Shown here: in pieces, positions 25,086-36,342 of the stretch
Numbering within the stretch: position 1 is the first letter of the stretch
Layout: each line of letters opens with the position of its first letter
Origin: Salvator merianae
Taxonomy: Eukaryota > Chordata > Lepidosauria > Squamata > Teiidae
NCBI GenBank assembly: GCA_003586115.2
Contig: QVOM02000025.1
Location: forward strand, 42,452,522 to 42,516,521
DNA: 64,000 bases
Direction of reading: 5' to 3'
Made by a program: the position numbers and the translations under genes
Notes under the pieces: model-generated
Seen by the model: only the letters and a program-made list of their open reading frames with translations
Database searches by the model: none
Told to the model about the DNA's origin: nothing

Positions 25086-25636
25086 AGATCTTTTTGCACT
25101 TGCTTGGAATTCCAGAACAAGCTGCTTGCTAATCCACATTCTGGTCCAGAACTGTCTGGACCTTTGAGTATAGGGCAGTATAAAAGTGCAAACAAATAAA
25201 TATCCTGGTTTAGCTGGGGACCTGTTCAAAAACATCTGCAAGTCACCTGTTCTGGTCCAGGCATCAGTGCTTCCACATCTGGGTGGGAACAAAGAAAATG
25301 CCACAGCCCCATCTCTGAAGATGGGGCTGCGGTGTTTTCCATTGTTCTTTGTGCAAGCTTTAAATAGCATCTTCAAAATTCGAACACAGAGGTAGTTTAG
25401 CCCCACTCTCATGCACCGGACATGATGTTAGAACCGTGGAGACATGGGCCAATGACAGGGAAGGGTGGGTGGTGTTTGCAGGAGAAGTATGTTTCATATG
25501 GTGTGGACTAGGGAAGGCATGTCCACATTGCTGCCAGTGCTGATCTGGAACCAATGCTGCCCCCCACTCCCTGTTGAGATGCAGACAAGACTTCCCCTGC
25601 TTGGTCCAGAACAGGCTGGTAAGTGCAGAATGGCCC
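25086..25636 (+). mobile_element. Long MITE-family copy, inverted partner of 36343-36948
   Basis: The left end is AGATCTTTTTGCACTTGC and the right end AAGTGCAGAATGGCCC, an imperfect terminal inverted repeat. The interior from about 25300 to 25640 is homologous, in reverse orientation, to 36370-36680: both carry GTGTTTTCCATTGTT, GCAAGCTTT and CACAGAG in order. It is 551 bp and has no conserved reading frame. It lies about 4.6 kb before exon 3. Confidence 0.6.
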
Positions 25637-25699
25637 TTAGAAATCAGAGAGTAGCTTCAGTGGGATACCCAATGATTGAGGGTAGAGGTTACTGTAGTA

Positions 25700-25832
25700 A
25701 CTGCAGGCATTCTCACTGTATTAGCAATCTGTTTTATCTGTTTTTATAATGATTTTATTGTGACCTGCCCTGAGACCTTTGGGTATAGGATGGGATAGAA
25801 ATATAAATAAATTAATAAAAAACCTGCTTTCA
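25700..25832 (+). mobile_element. L2/CR1-like LINE 3' tail
   Basis: It reads GTGACCTGCCCTGAGACC, then GGATGGGATAGAAATATAAA, with an (A)TAAA-rich end. This is the usual 3' terminus of a squamate non-LTR family, and the same pattern ends the longer copy at 37570-38104. The 5' limit is approximate. Confidence 0.55.
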
Positions 25833-26687
25833 TTACCACATAATGAATATTAGCAAGTCATTTTCTTCCATTTGCATTTTTTATGCAAATTTCTGAGTTT
25901 ATCTTTCTTAACATAACATGTATGGCAGCAGAATTTATATGCAGTATTTGTTTGTTTAATGAAACAACCTTTGGAGGCATATGAAGTTTGGAGAATAGAA
26001 ACACAGATGTATTATATCTCTGCCTTTTTTCTGTAACATGTATCAGGAGATGCACTTAAAAATCAAGGTCACATAGGTTTTATCACTGCATTCTCGGCAC
26101 TGAAAACATTGGTACTTGAAGTCTTCAAAAATAAACCAGCTGATGAACACATTAAGCAGTGATCTGTAATATTCTGGAAGTAATTCCCAAATATCTCAAG
26201 AAATATTCCACCAACTTCTGCAGTTTTGAAAATATCAGATACCTTCAGCAACCACTGAAATGTGTTCTGTTTCCACAATAATACTGTAAACTTTTTCATA
26301 ATAAGGGGAAAAAAAGTAGTGTAATGTCAGATGGTTGATTGTGTAAACTCAGTAGGCAAAATCCTCTCTTTATTTTAGCAGCTAAGACTGAAACTGATTA
26401 TTATCCTGTGCAATCATATAGTGGCAACAAGTTTCAAAATCCTTGTCTGGAGGCATGCACATCAATAGAAACTGATTGACAGATTTATATAGACAGCATC
26501 TAATTATTGGCATGCTGGAATGTAAGCCCAGTTAAAAATCCCATTTTTAAACCTCCAGTTCAGGTTAGGTGCGTGCCAAACTGAAGTTTAGCATTAGCGA
26601 ACCATGCAAAGAGGGCCAGGATTGTCAAATACTCTGTCCCACAAGCCCAACCTCTCTACTGCAGAAAGGGCAGGTGAGTGGAACAGA

Positions 26688-26867
26688 GGCCCTTTCTGCA
26701 CTTGGCTTTATTCTGGATCATATCCCAAAACAGGGACTTGCTATCCGCATGCTAGCGGAGTTTACAGCAGGCCCCACGTGGGGCCTGCCATAGTTCCTAC
26801 TAGCATGCAGATGGCAGGTCTCTATTCCAGGATATAATCTGGAATAAGGCCAAGTGCAGAAAGGGCC
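26688..26867. mobile_element. 180-bp palindromic MITE, copy 1
   Basis: The ends GGCCCTTTCTGCACTTGGC and GCCAAGTGCAGAAAGGGCC are perfect inverted repeats. The complementarity continues, with few mismatches, to the centre GGCCCCACGTGGGGCC. The flanking AGA at 26685-26687 and 26868-26870 may be a 3-bp target duplication; a 5-bp CAGAG reading is also possible. Copies at 51261-51440 (same 180-bp length) and 60472-60635 confirm an interspersed family. Confidence 0.8.
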
Positions 26868-28989
26868 AGAGACTGAGCAGACAATGTACCTGTTTCCCTT
26901 TGTACTGTGTCTGTTGTTACTTCCTGCTTCCCAAAGACCATGCAGAGAGGAAGGAGCAGGAGTGCATCATGCTTGTGAGCACCATCATCGTGCACTGCAG
27001 ATGCAACATGATCCTGCCCCCTCCCAGCTGCATGGCTTCTGGTAGTAGACATAATATAAAAGAGAGTAGACTCATTCTGTGTTCAGTCTCTGTTGCAGTC
27101 ACCTGCCCTGCACCTGCACTTCATTGCAGTAGAGTGTCCAGGAGCACTTGACAGTCCCGGCAGCCTTTGCGTACTTTGATAATGCCCAACTTCAATTCTG
27201 CCCAAGACTATATGATCAGAGGTGTGTATTTGACTGTTTGGAATGTTTTGAGACACGCATGCAGCTGTTAAAAGCAGACTGGCATTAGCACACTATTGTG
27301 CTTTTGTCAGGCTTCTAGAAGGCTGGGAGGGCTATACGCTTACTAATAAATACCTGTGCTGAACATTGTCACTCTCAATCTTTTTGAAATCTTCAAGGAA
27401 AGGATGTAGTTCTATTACAGCCTGTCACAGAATGATGTCATTAAAATACAACACACATTGGCAAGTCTGTTAGAGCTTCCCTATCTTACATAGGCTCCAA
27501 AAATCATGAGGAATATGGCATAATAATGTGCTAGTGCTCCTGAATACCAGGCTTATTCTAGAGGTTGTGTGGACTTTTTGAAACAGCCAGATGAGCACCT
27601 CTAGTTATGATAAAGTGTGGGTTCTTGGTTCAAGTCTGAGGTTGTACTAGGTGTTATGGGAACTGTTTCTGTATACATGTTAAGCACCGTGCTCAAGTAC
27701 AGGCAGGATCTTGGTGATCCCAAGGGAGGGAAAACACTTGTCTGACCTTGGTATAAAAAATTATTTATGGAAGATGAAAAAGGTACACAGGAAATAACTT
27801 TATTACAATGCAGGCAGCATGATAAGCAAGTGACAATAGTAATGTACGAGCAGCAACAATAGAACTCTTTCAAGTTGGGGCAGATTAGTCAAACAGGAGG
27901 TGGCAACTCAGCCTTGCAACTATTAGTGAAGAGAGACAGACTGATAGCACTTTACATGTATTGAAGGGGAAATAACTATGGCAATGACTTAAGTTTTCCT
28001 GTCAGCCAGGGACCAAGAGTTACTCCTAACTCTAGCCAAGAATACTGCATGAATTCTTAGACTTGAGGCTAGACAACGGAACGCTCAATCAGGCAAACAA
28101 GAAAGTGAAAGAGGGAAAATTGGCAAGGCATGCTGCATGGGGATTTTTATTAGCCAATCAGAATTTGGTCACTAAGCACAGGTCGCGCAAAATTTAGTTG
28201 CTAAGCATGGGTGGGCAGAATTCAGTGAGAAGATAAGGCTAAATCTTGAGTGCTTTAGCATCTAGGGAGAGGTGGATGCCATAGGTCAGAGCCCCAATTC
28301 AGTGAACTCTTCCTCCATTATTTCCCTGGTACAAATCCCATCAATAGTTCCTCATGCACACACACACACTGTGCCCCCAGAATGAGTTGGGACAATTATG
28401 CCAAGTCACAATCTTCCTTTTCCATTACAGCCACATAAACCCTAACTAGATTACGTTGCTGGTACTATATGTACAGTTGGATCCAAGAGCTCCCTTCTTA
28501 TGGTAGAAATAACCTTCTTCCAACAGGACATCATCTAGGGGAATGAAAAGCAGCCTGGAGATGGGGAAAGTTGTACAAAGTTGCCTAGGCCACCCCAGTG
28601 GTAAGAGGCTTGGTGAACAAGTGTGCTGTACCTCCTAGCCCTGAAAGCCTCAGGACAGACCTAGTTTGAGGGGAGACTTTTTGTGGCAGTCCAAAAATGA
28701 CTGACCAGAAGGCCTCCCTAGAAACCTTTCCCCGTCCATCTCTCTGTGTCGTGGAGAAGAGCTCCTCAGAGCAGCCACCCCTTCTGGGAGTTGTTGAAAC
28801 TCCTATGCAGGTAAGACAATTCCTGGGGCAGGTGGAACAGCCCAGGAGCCAGGTGGGGCAGGTGCATGTAGATCCAGTGCCGCAGGAAAGACCAACTATT
28901 TGGATGACTTCTGGACCAGCTGGGGGGGTGACCTGTATTATCCATATGAATGTGGCCAGAAATAGTCTTAAAGTTGACTTTATTTGATT

Positions 28990-29047
28990 GTGGAAGTGGC
29001 TGTAGCCTAGTGGTAGAGCGCCTGCTTTGAGTGCAGAAGGTCCAGAA
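28990..29047 (+). mobile_element. SINE 5' fragment (tRNA-like head only)
   Basis: The segment GTGGCTGTAGCCTAGTGG, then TAGAGCGCCTGCTTTGAGTGCAGAAGGTCC in two parts, is the tRNA-like start of a squamate SINE. It stops before the box B and body, so it is a truncated copy and not a functional tRNA gene. Confidence 0.6.
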
Positions 29048-29793
29048 GAATGCTGTGACAAATCACTTCTGTATGGTTGCCAAGTAAACTGCATGACTGT
29101 TTTCGTGTAGTCACCAAGAGCTGAGCTCAACTCAAATCATCCTTATCTTCTGTGAATACGTGTAACGAAAGCAGATTCTAAGGCTGTTGGCTTGAGCTCA
29201 GATTAGGCTCTTACATTTAAGGTATTGACAAAATCAAGGAACAGAGTGAAAGAAAAATTAAAATGAGAATTCTGATGACAACTTTATATCTTTAAGTGGT
29301 GTCAGTGGTTATCAGGAGAACTAAACCAGCCCGGCAGCGTTGACTCAAATATCTCAGCATTGAGAAAGGCATATGTCACGCTCATAATTCTAGCATTGCT
29401 TTCATACAAGAGCTGTGAATTACTGTGTATTTAATCACTTATCTTTTCTTGCATATTTCAGGCACTGAAGTGAAAGAAAGCAAGAGCTGAGCACTTTCTC
29501 TGTATTACATAGGTCAAGAGCAGGAAAATTAGCTGCAAGATTATATTTATAAGGCAAGGTAAAGCACAGTAGCATCCTCTGCTGGTTGTCCAAAGTATCA
29601 TTGGAAGCCTTGGGACACTTATCAGTATCACTTTCCTTAGATCTGTCGGAACCCTATCTTAGGGAACGGAGAATTGGAATAGAAGTTCTGTGTCTAGAGA
29701 TGAATGCAAGCATTAAAGAAAACCATCCAGGGGTCACTTCAGCAGAGTTGTATTTAGATATTAAGAGAGTCTCCAAGCGTGGGAAAACTGGCT

Positions 29794-29810
29794 AAAAAAA
29801 AAAAAAAAAA
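29794..29810. repeat. Poly-A run (17 bp)
   Basis: An uninterrupted A tract. It could be the tail of an old plus-strand retroposed copy, but the sequence before it shows no family I recognise and no flanking duplication was found. Confidence 0.7.
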
Positions 29811-30209
29811 TAGTTTCCCTATAGTGGCTCAAAAGAGGCTACCAGGTTACCTTGGCCCATGCCAACACAGCAACAGATTGGGCTTCTGGGTCCTTGCTAT
29901 TTCTTTTTGTTTGTTTTTGCACCCACAGAAGTCCCAGGCTGTCCAGTCTAAAACTGTGTCAGCACAGCTAATACCAGACAATGGTGGTGGCAGCGCTGCC
30001 CCAACTCTTTCAGGGAAGTCCAGGAACTCCAAGGTTAAATAAAAAGAGTAAGGTTTGAGGCAAAGGGCCAGGAGAGGCCGGATACAGTGTCAGATCTGTC
30101 TGCCAGCCCTGCCAGGATGCCAGTTTTATGCAGTCACTTTAAGCACGTCTGGCAAGTCCTTTATATAATATATAGTAATGAAGATTTTCTTTTTCCTCCT
30201 TTTCCCAAG

Positions 30210-30382
30210 CCTCAGAAGAAGAAGGTGGAAAACCATTCCAGTGTCCAATCTGTGGCCTGGTTATAAAACGCAAAAGCTACTGGAAGAGACACATGGTGAT
30301 TCACACAGGCTTAAAAAGTCATCAGTGCCCCTTGTGTCCATTTCGCTGTGCACGCAAGGACAATCTCAAATCACATATGAAG
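30210..30382 (+). CDS. ZNF827: ZNF827 exon 3: zinc finger 1 and most of finger 2
   Basis: A 173-bp exon between a strong pyrimidine tract ending CCCAAG and the donor AAG|GTAAGG. It enters at phase 1 (G from exon 2 plus CC gives Ala) and leaves at phase 0. The product ASEEEGGKPFQCPICG leads into a classic C2H2 finger, CPIC-x12-HMVIH, then the linker TGLKSHQ and the second finger CPLC-PFRCARKDNLKS-HMK. The final His of finger 2 is contributed by exon 4, so the exon border cuts the finger's zinc-binding HxxxH. These fingers begin the first of the family's DNA-binding clusters and are among its best conserved parts. Confidence 0.95.
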
Positions 30383-32077
30383 GTAAGGCCGATCCACAAA
30401 GTCACTGCCATTTCTAAAATTGACTTCTGTTAAAAATCCAGCATGGTCTTCTTTATAGCAAGTTTGGCCAGCAGAGTAAAAGCTGTCACCTTATTGCTGT
30501 TGGTTTTCCTGCCAGCATTTGGCCACCGTCCAGTGAATCCATTTGCTGCATGCAAGGAACTGGAGGCAAGACTGTGTACATGTTGCTGTGATTTGCAGTT
30601 CCTTTTCGGTCAGCAGTGCCTATGAAATGTGAATATAACCTCGGACGGCTGTCGTAAGTGTGCGCAAATAGAAACTCTTCCCCTCACTGTGTGAATGGGT
30701 CGAAGGATTCCTTGGTACCACGTGCACTTAAAATGAAGCCTGTGAAGTGGCATGGGGCAAGGGGAAGAGTTTCCATTTGCACCCACTCACACCAGCCGAC
30801 CTTGCATAAAGACAAAGTGGCCTGTGCTCAACCATTCTTGATGGAGCCCTGGTGTGCTTCTAGTAAATGCAGCTGTTCATCCCTAGTAACTTGATTTTAA
30901 GGAAGAAAATATTATGATCCATCAAATAGCATGATTGAGGAGTCTCTGGCCTAGATGTTGTTGAATTCCATATCCCAGCTTCCTCAGCCAACATGGGCAG
31001 AGGTCGGTAGAGTATTACTGTAGAGTATTAAGACGAAACTATAAAGTACTGATCACTGAAACAAAAAGTGTAAATGTTCCAAAAAATATTGGGTTTTGTG
31101 ATTAAGCTGAGAAAGCAGTCTATAGGGTATGACTTCATGATTTTTTTAAGAGGTAACCTTCCAATAAAACGATGCATAGAGAAATAGTGGCCAGTGGCCA
31201 GGACACAGTGAAGAATCTGAACAGCAATTTGCTTTCATTGTTTTAATGTGTACATGTGGGTTAGATCAAACCCTGTTTTGCCATGCTGGAGACCGAAGAC
31301 AAGTGGGAAATTATTCTTCAGTTTCTCTGGTGCAGCTGGAGCATCAGCTGCTATGGGTGTGGAGTGAAATATTCATCATTATATTCTCATGTAGAAGGGA
31401 GAGACAATGTGAAGCCATAATGTTGAGATCCTTTATTACAGTGTTTGGGACTTTCTGCACTGAAAGGCTGTGATCTGAACCAATGGCTCTGGACCAGCTG
31501 ATTAGGATCACAGCCAGGCATGGTCTGAAAAATGGCATTGGTCCAGATCAGCCCCCACACTGGCCTAAACATCACATGAGCTTCAGGGCTGTTTTCCGAG
31601 GACTCTGAAGGAATAGGAACAAAAGTGCCTAGGCGCAGAACCTCTGGGGAACCCATTTTGATGCCGCAGTTTGGTGCACTGCTAAAATGGGTCCCCCAGT
31701 AGTTTGGAACACAGAGGTATGCCTTCTGCATGCTTCCATGTTCTGGAGTAGGCCACACTGGTCTACTGATAGGCGTCAATATTGAGGTCTTCTGGCGATC
31801 CAAATCCAGGGCCCCTTGATCTGAATCACTCTCAGTCCTTTGCAGACGGACTGTACCAGGAGTGGGTGGGACCTCCTATATTCCACATTAATGTGAGGAA
31901 AAGCGGCCCATAATCCCCTTTCTGATCATGCTTAAGCAACAGTGCATAAAGGACCTTTGAGATCTGCAATCAGAATTAGTATAAAAGGACCAAAGAAAAA
32001 ATATTCATATTTATCTGAAAGATGTGTTGATTTTATCTATTATTCTTAGTCTTCACCTTCATTAATCACTTAATCAG
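30383..32077 (+). other. ZNF827 intron 3
   Basis: The shortest complete intron here (1695 bp), with GTAAGG donor and ATCAG acceptor. The acceptor's pyrimidine run is weak (CTTCATTAATCACTTAATCAG). It contains one MITE-family copy at 31447-31909. The stretch 30400-31440 shows no recognised feature. Confidence 0.85.
31447..31909. mobile_element. MITE-family copy in intron 3
   Basis: The left end GGGACTTTCTGCACTG and the right end GAGGAAAAGCGGCCC are decayed versions of the shared termini. The interior has the family's block GCACTGCTAAAATGGGTCCCCC and repeated TCTGGACCAG/TGGTCCAG words. The target duplication is not clear. The right end is about 170 bp before exon 4. Confidence 0.5.
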
Positions 32078-32558
32078 GTTCACCAACACCAGGATCGAGG
32101 AGAGACATTTCAGTGCCAGTTATGCCCATTTACCTCCTCTCGCCACTTCAGCCTGAAACTCCACATGCGTTGTCACCAACACTTCTTGAGGACAGAAGCC
32201 AAAGTGAAAGAAGAGATCCCGGAAATAGATGTCAAGGTCTCACCTCTGCTAAATGATAACTCCAGAGTAGGACAGCAAATGGATGGAGGGACAGACCACA
32301 CAGGGACTGCTGCTGCTTCTAGAACTCCAGAGGCAACTGGACAGACCGGATCTGTGATCCCACCCCTGTTAGTAAAAGAAGAGCCCAAAGACGAGAACAG
32401 CACTTCTACCCCATCCTTTGCTGTCACTGTTGTTGACAGAATTGCCAACAACGCAAAGCTGAAAGACTCCATTGACTTTGTGACCAATACAGCGTCAGCA
32501 CTTTTCAGCCAGGACATCTCTGTTAAGATGGCTTCAGATTTTCTCATGAAGCTCTCAG
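32078..32558 (+). CDS. ZNF827: ZNF827 exon 4: zinc finger 3 and module 1
   Basis: A 481-bp exon: 160 codons plus one base (phase 0 in, phase 1 out), with donor CTCAG|GTAAGG. It opens with VHQHQDRGETF, completing finger 2, then finger 3 (CQLC-PFTSSRHFSLKL-HMRCH). The rest is polar and disordered, with two SUMO-type sites (AKVKEEIP and LLVKEEPKDE). It ends with SALFSQDISVKMASDFLMKL, the first copy of a module repeated in exon 5. Family knowledge holds that such VKxE sites are SUMO-modified and help recruit repressor complexes; that is not visible here. Reading past the donor adds about 23 unrelated residues before a stop, expected for intron. Confidence 0.95.
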
Positions 32559-32603
32559 GTAAGGATAAGAAATACTATTTCTGGTTCATAATACTTTCAT
32601 GTT

Positions 32604-33074
32604 GGGTGTTTTCGTACTTTCCACGTTAGAATGGGATAATTATCCCCTTCTAACATGGAATGAACCACACAGCGTGGACACCATTGTCACTGCGGGGCCC
32701 TAGACGTGAATACCAGCAGGATACAGCATTCACACTGCGAATGCTGCTACCCTGCTCCCGATCTTTGCCATGACAGCAGCCAGGAAACATCCGCCACTGC
32801 CATGGTGAGCAGCAGTGCTACGGAGCACGGAGGCACGAGCACATGATCATGCAGGCACAGCTGCTACGCAGCCATGCATTTGCACCCAAAAGCGGGTGTG
32901 AATGCACTTGACTGGGAGCACAATAGCTGTTTGTGATCAAGCTGTGGAGCACAATTTAGCTATGATCATGAGCAGCTATAGGCTGCTCCCGGTCACGCGG
33001 GCTTCTGCAAAGTATGGAGATACTTTGCTAGTGAGCATCCCTGATGCTCAGTAGCTTAAAGTGCCAAATGGCCC
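32604..33074. mobile_element. PIF/Harbinger-like MITE next to exon 4 donor
   Basis: The termini are GGGTGTTTTCGTACTTT and, inverted, GGGCCATTTGGCACTTT. The flanks GTT (32601-32603) and ATT (33075-33077) match at two of three bases. The interior CAAGCTGTGGAGCACAATTT is shared with the copy at 4782-5205. The 471-bp element begins only 45 bp after the exon 4 splice donor. Confidence 0.6.
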
Positions 33075-33284
33075 ATTGTTTCATCTCAGTATCATTTTGT
33101 TACAGTCTCTCAAAATAAGCATTCCTATCTGAATTTGTGTATATAGTGTATCAAAGTGTTAGTTTATTTCATAGTGATGTCTTTAAAAGTCTTCTGCAGC
33201 ATTAAAAAAATATAGAATTCAGTTGCTAACAAACCGCTAATGCCCCATTTTTCTGAGTAGTGTGGATCAGGTTATGGCATGTAG

Positions 33285-33823
33285 GGGCATTTTTGCACTT
33301 GTGGTATCCTGGACCAGCAAGTGTACTAGAAGCCTCCCTTCTGTACTGCTGGTATAGAAGGCCTCACCCCTTCATAGTACACTTTGTCCTTACATGACAG
33401 AGTGTAGGCTAGACCAGACCAGACAAGGAGGCCCAAAATGGCTGCTTGGTCCAGTCTACAGCAGACCTTTTAAAAGAGGTCTACCGACATACTAGAAGCA
33501 GTAAACCAGACCATAGAGATGTGTGGGTGCATGGTCCAGTATACCATGAGGAACCTATTTTGGCAGCACAATAAGGCACACCACTGAAATGGGTTCCCTG
33601 GTCCTCTGTAGGCCAGAAACATTCAGAGACTCCCCACACTAGCTCCAAAGCTGGATCAAGCTTCAGAGCAGGCGCAGGAGCTGGGCCGGAACAGGCCACC
33701 CCAATGCAGACAGACCTGTTCTGTTCCAGAGACAGATCCATCTACTCCTGGAACAAATTCCTTGGACCAGATCAGAGTAGGAAATTGTAATCCGTCTCAC
33801 CAAAGGTAAGTGTGGAAACAGCC
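33285..33823. mobile_element. MITE-family copy with TAG target duplication
   Basis: The left end GGGCATTTTTGCACTTG and the right end AAGTGTGGAAACAGCC are inverted repeats of the shared type. TAG flanks both sides (33282-33284 and 33824-33826). The interior block CACCACTGAAATGGGTTCCC ties it to the copies at 965, 35689 and 53007. It is 539 bp and non-coding. Confidence 0.65.
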
Positions 33824-33891
33824 TAGAATGCAACTGTTTCCTTGGGTACTTAGGATGTAGAATGCACATCCATCATTTCCTCATTTCAAAA

Positions 33892-34026
33892 AACAGTGAC
33901 TCTCAAATTGCGGTCCTCCAGAAGTTCCCAAACAACTCATAACATTTCATTGCTGTTAGGACTTGCACAGAATGCTGGAAGTTGTTATTCAGGAACACCT
34001 GGAGGACCAGTTTGAGAACCACTGTT
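33892..34026. mobile_element. Foldback repeat, CAGTGnnTCTCAAA type
   Basis: The arms ACAGTGACTCTCAAATTG/CGGTCCTCCAGAAGTTCC and GGAACACCTGGAGGACC/AGTTTGAGAACCACTGT are inverted repeats. They surround a centre with GGAAGTTGTTATTC-type sequence. This is a common reptile hairpin element whose CAGTGG-type end suggests hAT. I see no clear 8-bp duplication. Confidence 0.6.
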
Positions 34027-34858
34027 GTAAGCAATCTTGTTTTTGTGCCCTGTTTTGTGTTCTGAGTTTCAACAAATCCTATAGAACCAAAAACTAAGAA
34101 AAGTTTATTTGATGCAGGTCATTATTTTTTAACCCTGTTCTTCAAAAGAAAAGGCTTCACAGATATTGGTGATTGCTCTGAAATGTAAGAGTTCATTTGA
34201 AAGTCATAATACAGGGGAAGAACATGGGAGGGAGGAGCTAACAACAAGCCTGAGCATTAGTTTCTGTTGCAAGGTGTTTTGGAATGGAAACAGCATAAAC
34301 AGAGGAGGAGGCTACAGCTGGCACAGTGGGCTGTTTCTGTTCTGCCGTAATCTGATAGAACAGCAGTTGCAGAAGAGGGAAAGCCAATAGATTGGCTTCT
34401 GGCTTCTTAGTAGAACCAATGAAATAGACTTGTGAGAGATCAGTAAGCAGGTAAATTGCTGGTATGTTATGCCCCTAAAGTGTGCATCACATTTGGCAGA
34501 GTGTTAGCATTCCAATGACCCATGAAATCATGTTTCTCTTTACTGTGGGCAGAGTATCTTGCAGTCATACTTCTTGTCTTGTTGAAGAACAAAGTATGTC
34601 ATATTGACCTTCTTAAAGAAGTCTTTAGGTTTGGAATGTGTACAGATACACACATACATGCACCCATATAGCTCATATTTTGTTGTTCTATTGCTTACAG
34701 TATTTTTAAAAAACTTATTGCTAATACAGTTTGTACTGAGTTTATACAGATCTGGGAAAAACACATAGCATTTTGCTGATTCAGCGGAATCTGCTGTTGT
34801 CCCATTTGTGTATGTATTTATTGTGATTAAAGTTGCAAAGCTGAAGAAGACAGACTAT

Positions 34859-34987
34859 CAGCAGCGGCCCATGCCTTTAAGGGCGGGTGTTCGTGCGAGT
34901 GCCATGGCGGTTGGCGGGGCGTCCAGGCCTCCGTAATGACACAGCAGGTGCGCGAACACCCGCCCTTAAAGGCACGGGCCGCTGCTG
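34859..34987. mobile_element. GC-rich hAT-type foldback MITE, copy 2, perfect 8-bp TSD
   Basis: This 129-bp element has terminal inverted repeats CAGCAGCGGCCC...GGGCCGCTGCTG, continuing through CCTTTAAGGGCGGGTGTTCG and its complement. CAGACTAT occurs exactly on both sides (34851-34858 and 34988-34995). The 8-bp duplication and CAG start place it in the hAT superfamily. It is shorter than the copies at 9897 and 52100 and probably the youngest of the three. Confidence 0.85.
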
Positions 34988-35688
34988 CAGACTATATAGG
35001 AATTTTGATAGCAGACTACAAGGCATTGACAGTTCACAATGTAATTAATAAATGGCACTCAAACACTTTAGAGATTGACAGCACTCTTTTAAACAGAGAT
35101 TAATTGGTCACCACTTTCCTTTAAATGGACCTGTGATACATCTGAGTAATTGGCCAGCAGAGCTGGGGGATCAACAAAACGTTAGTTGCTCATTAGTAAC
35201 TCTTTATTTGGTGATACTTTAGTCATGTCTTTTCTTTATGTATTAGGGATTACCCTAACTTTAAAACAGAATTCCAGGGCAGCAGCTTACAAAATTTCAA
35301 AGTATAGTAAAACAAGTAAAATGTATTCAATCCAGCAGAAGTTTTAGGATTCGTGTAAAAATTATGAAACCTGACAAGAAAAAAAAGAGAAGGAAATTAA
35401 AATAACTTCTAAAAAATAGTCCAGTACTAAAATGATTATTAGTATTTAGTATTTAAGCCATTTAGTAGGTGCTGAACAAACTTCTGAAGAGAGAGCATTC
35501 CATAATCTCTAAGCAATCCCTAAAAGGCTCTTTACCTGTCTGACCTATACCTCACCTTGGGTGGAAAAGATATGTGGAGAGGATTAGTTTATTGTCTTTG
35601 TTTGCCCAAATTCATTTTCTACTTTGCTGAGGACAACGGGGACAGAGGAAGAAAGCTTGTCTTTGATCTACTGAGGATCAAAACCCTT

Positions 35689-36109
35689 GGCCCTTTCTGT
35701 CTGGGCCCTTAATCCAGATTAAGAGTCCACTTAGTAAGCATCTGGGCTGTGTAGAACAGCATGTTAATGTGGATCTTTGAGGCTCTGACTCCATAGATCC
35801 ACTCCGTCTGCTTTAGATGGAGCATGATCCTGATTAGGGAGGCCTTAATGAGTATTACTAGTAGACACAATTATCATGTCTACCAGTGTACTGATCCCGA
35901 ACATAGGAAGTGTGCAAAAACCTCCAGTGTGATGCATTTCAGCGGCGTGCCATAGTGCATCACTGAAATGTGTCCCCCAGAGGATCCGAGGCTGGGAACA
36001 TTTGGACCAATGCCAATTCCTTCCATGGTTTCCCATGGTTGAAATCAGCAGGCTTGGCTGTTCCTGATCCACTGATTCTGAACATGGGCAGGTAAGAGCA
36101 GAAACAGCC
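35689..36109. mobile_element. MITE-family copy
   Basis: The left end is GGCCCTTTCTGTCTGGGC and the right end GGTAAGAGCAGAAACAGCC. The interior (a GTCTGCTTTAGATGGAGCATG block, and CACTGAAATGTGTCCCCCAG) pairs it with 965-1449. The left interior also shares TTAATCCAGATTAAG with 53007-53327, which has TTAATCTGGATTAAG. No target duplication is visible. Confidence 0.6.
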
Positions 36110-36342
36110 ATGTCAGGGAGATCAAATGACACTTCCAGTAGAGCCCCTTTTCCCCACTGCCCTGGTATCCTGGTCTGCAGGTTACCATTGACCATATTCA
36201 TGTACTTTGGGACTATAAAAACGTCTACTTGCAAGTGCAAGATATAAAGACATTTTAGGAAAAAGATGAACAAGAAAAGAAGCTGAATGAGAGCAGTTTC
36301 AGAAAGCTAAAAAATGTGAGGCTGCCTAGCTAGTGCTACTGT

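Larger units (their letters stand above)
15821..30209 (+). other. ZNF827 intron 2
   Basis: About 14.4 kb of non-coding DNA between the GTATGG donor and the pyrimidine-rich CCTTTTCCCAAG acceptor. It carries a SINE with clear target duplications (16197-16382), MITE-family copies (about 24050-24586, 25086-25636 and 26688-26867), a short L2-like tail (25700-25832), a SINE head (28990-29047) and a poly-A run (29794-29810). The stretches 16400-24000 and 26870-28980 hold no element I can name. Open frames there are short or lack any family motif. Confidence 0.8.

Noticed and set aside
26880..27160. Possible solo LTR (TATA-like ATAATATAAAAGAGAG near 27050 followed by a retroviral-looking stretch)
   Set aside because: No TG...CA boundaries, target duplication or second copy could be found, so I do not call it.
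28990..29047. Candidate tRNA gene
   Set aside because: Only the box A half is present and no box B or acceptor stem closes it. The context matches a truncated SINE.
28585..29130. Minus-strand 181-codon open frame in intron 2
   Set aside because: It overlaps the tRNA-like SINE head at 28990-29047, has no domain I recognise and an unlikely composition (many Thr, Cys, Pro from GC-rich antisense). Treated as chance.
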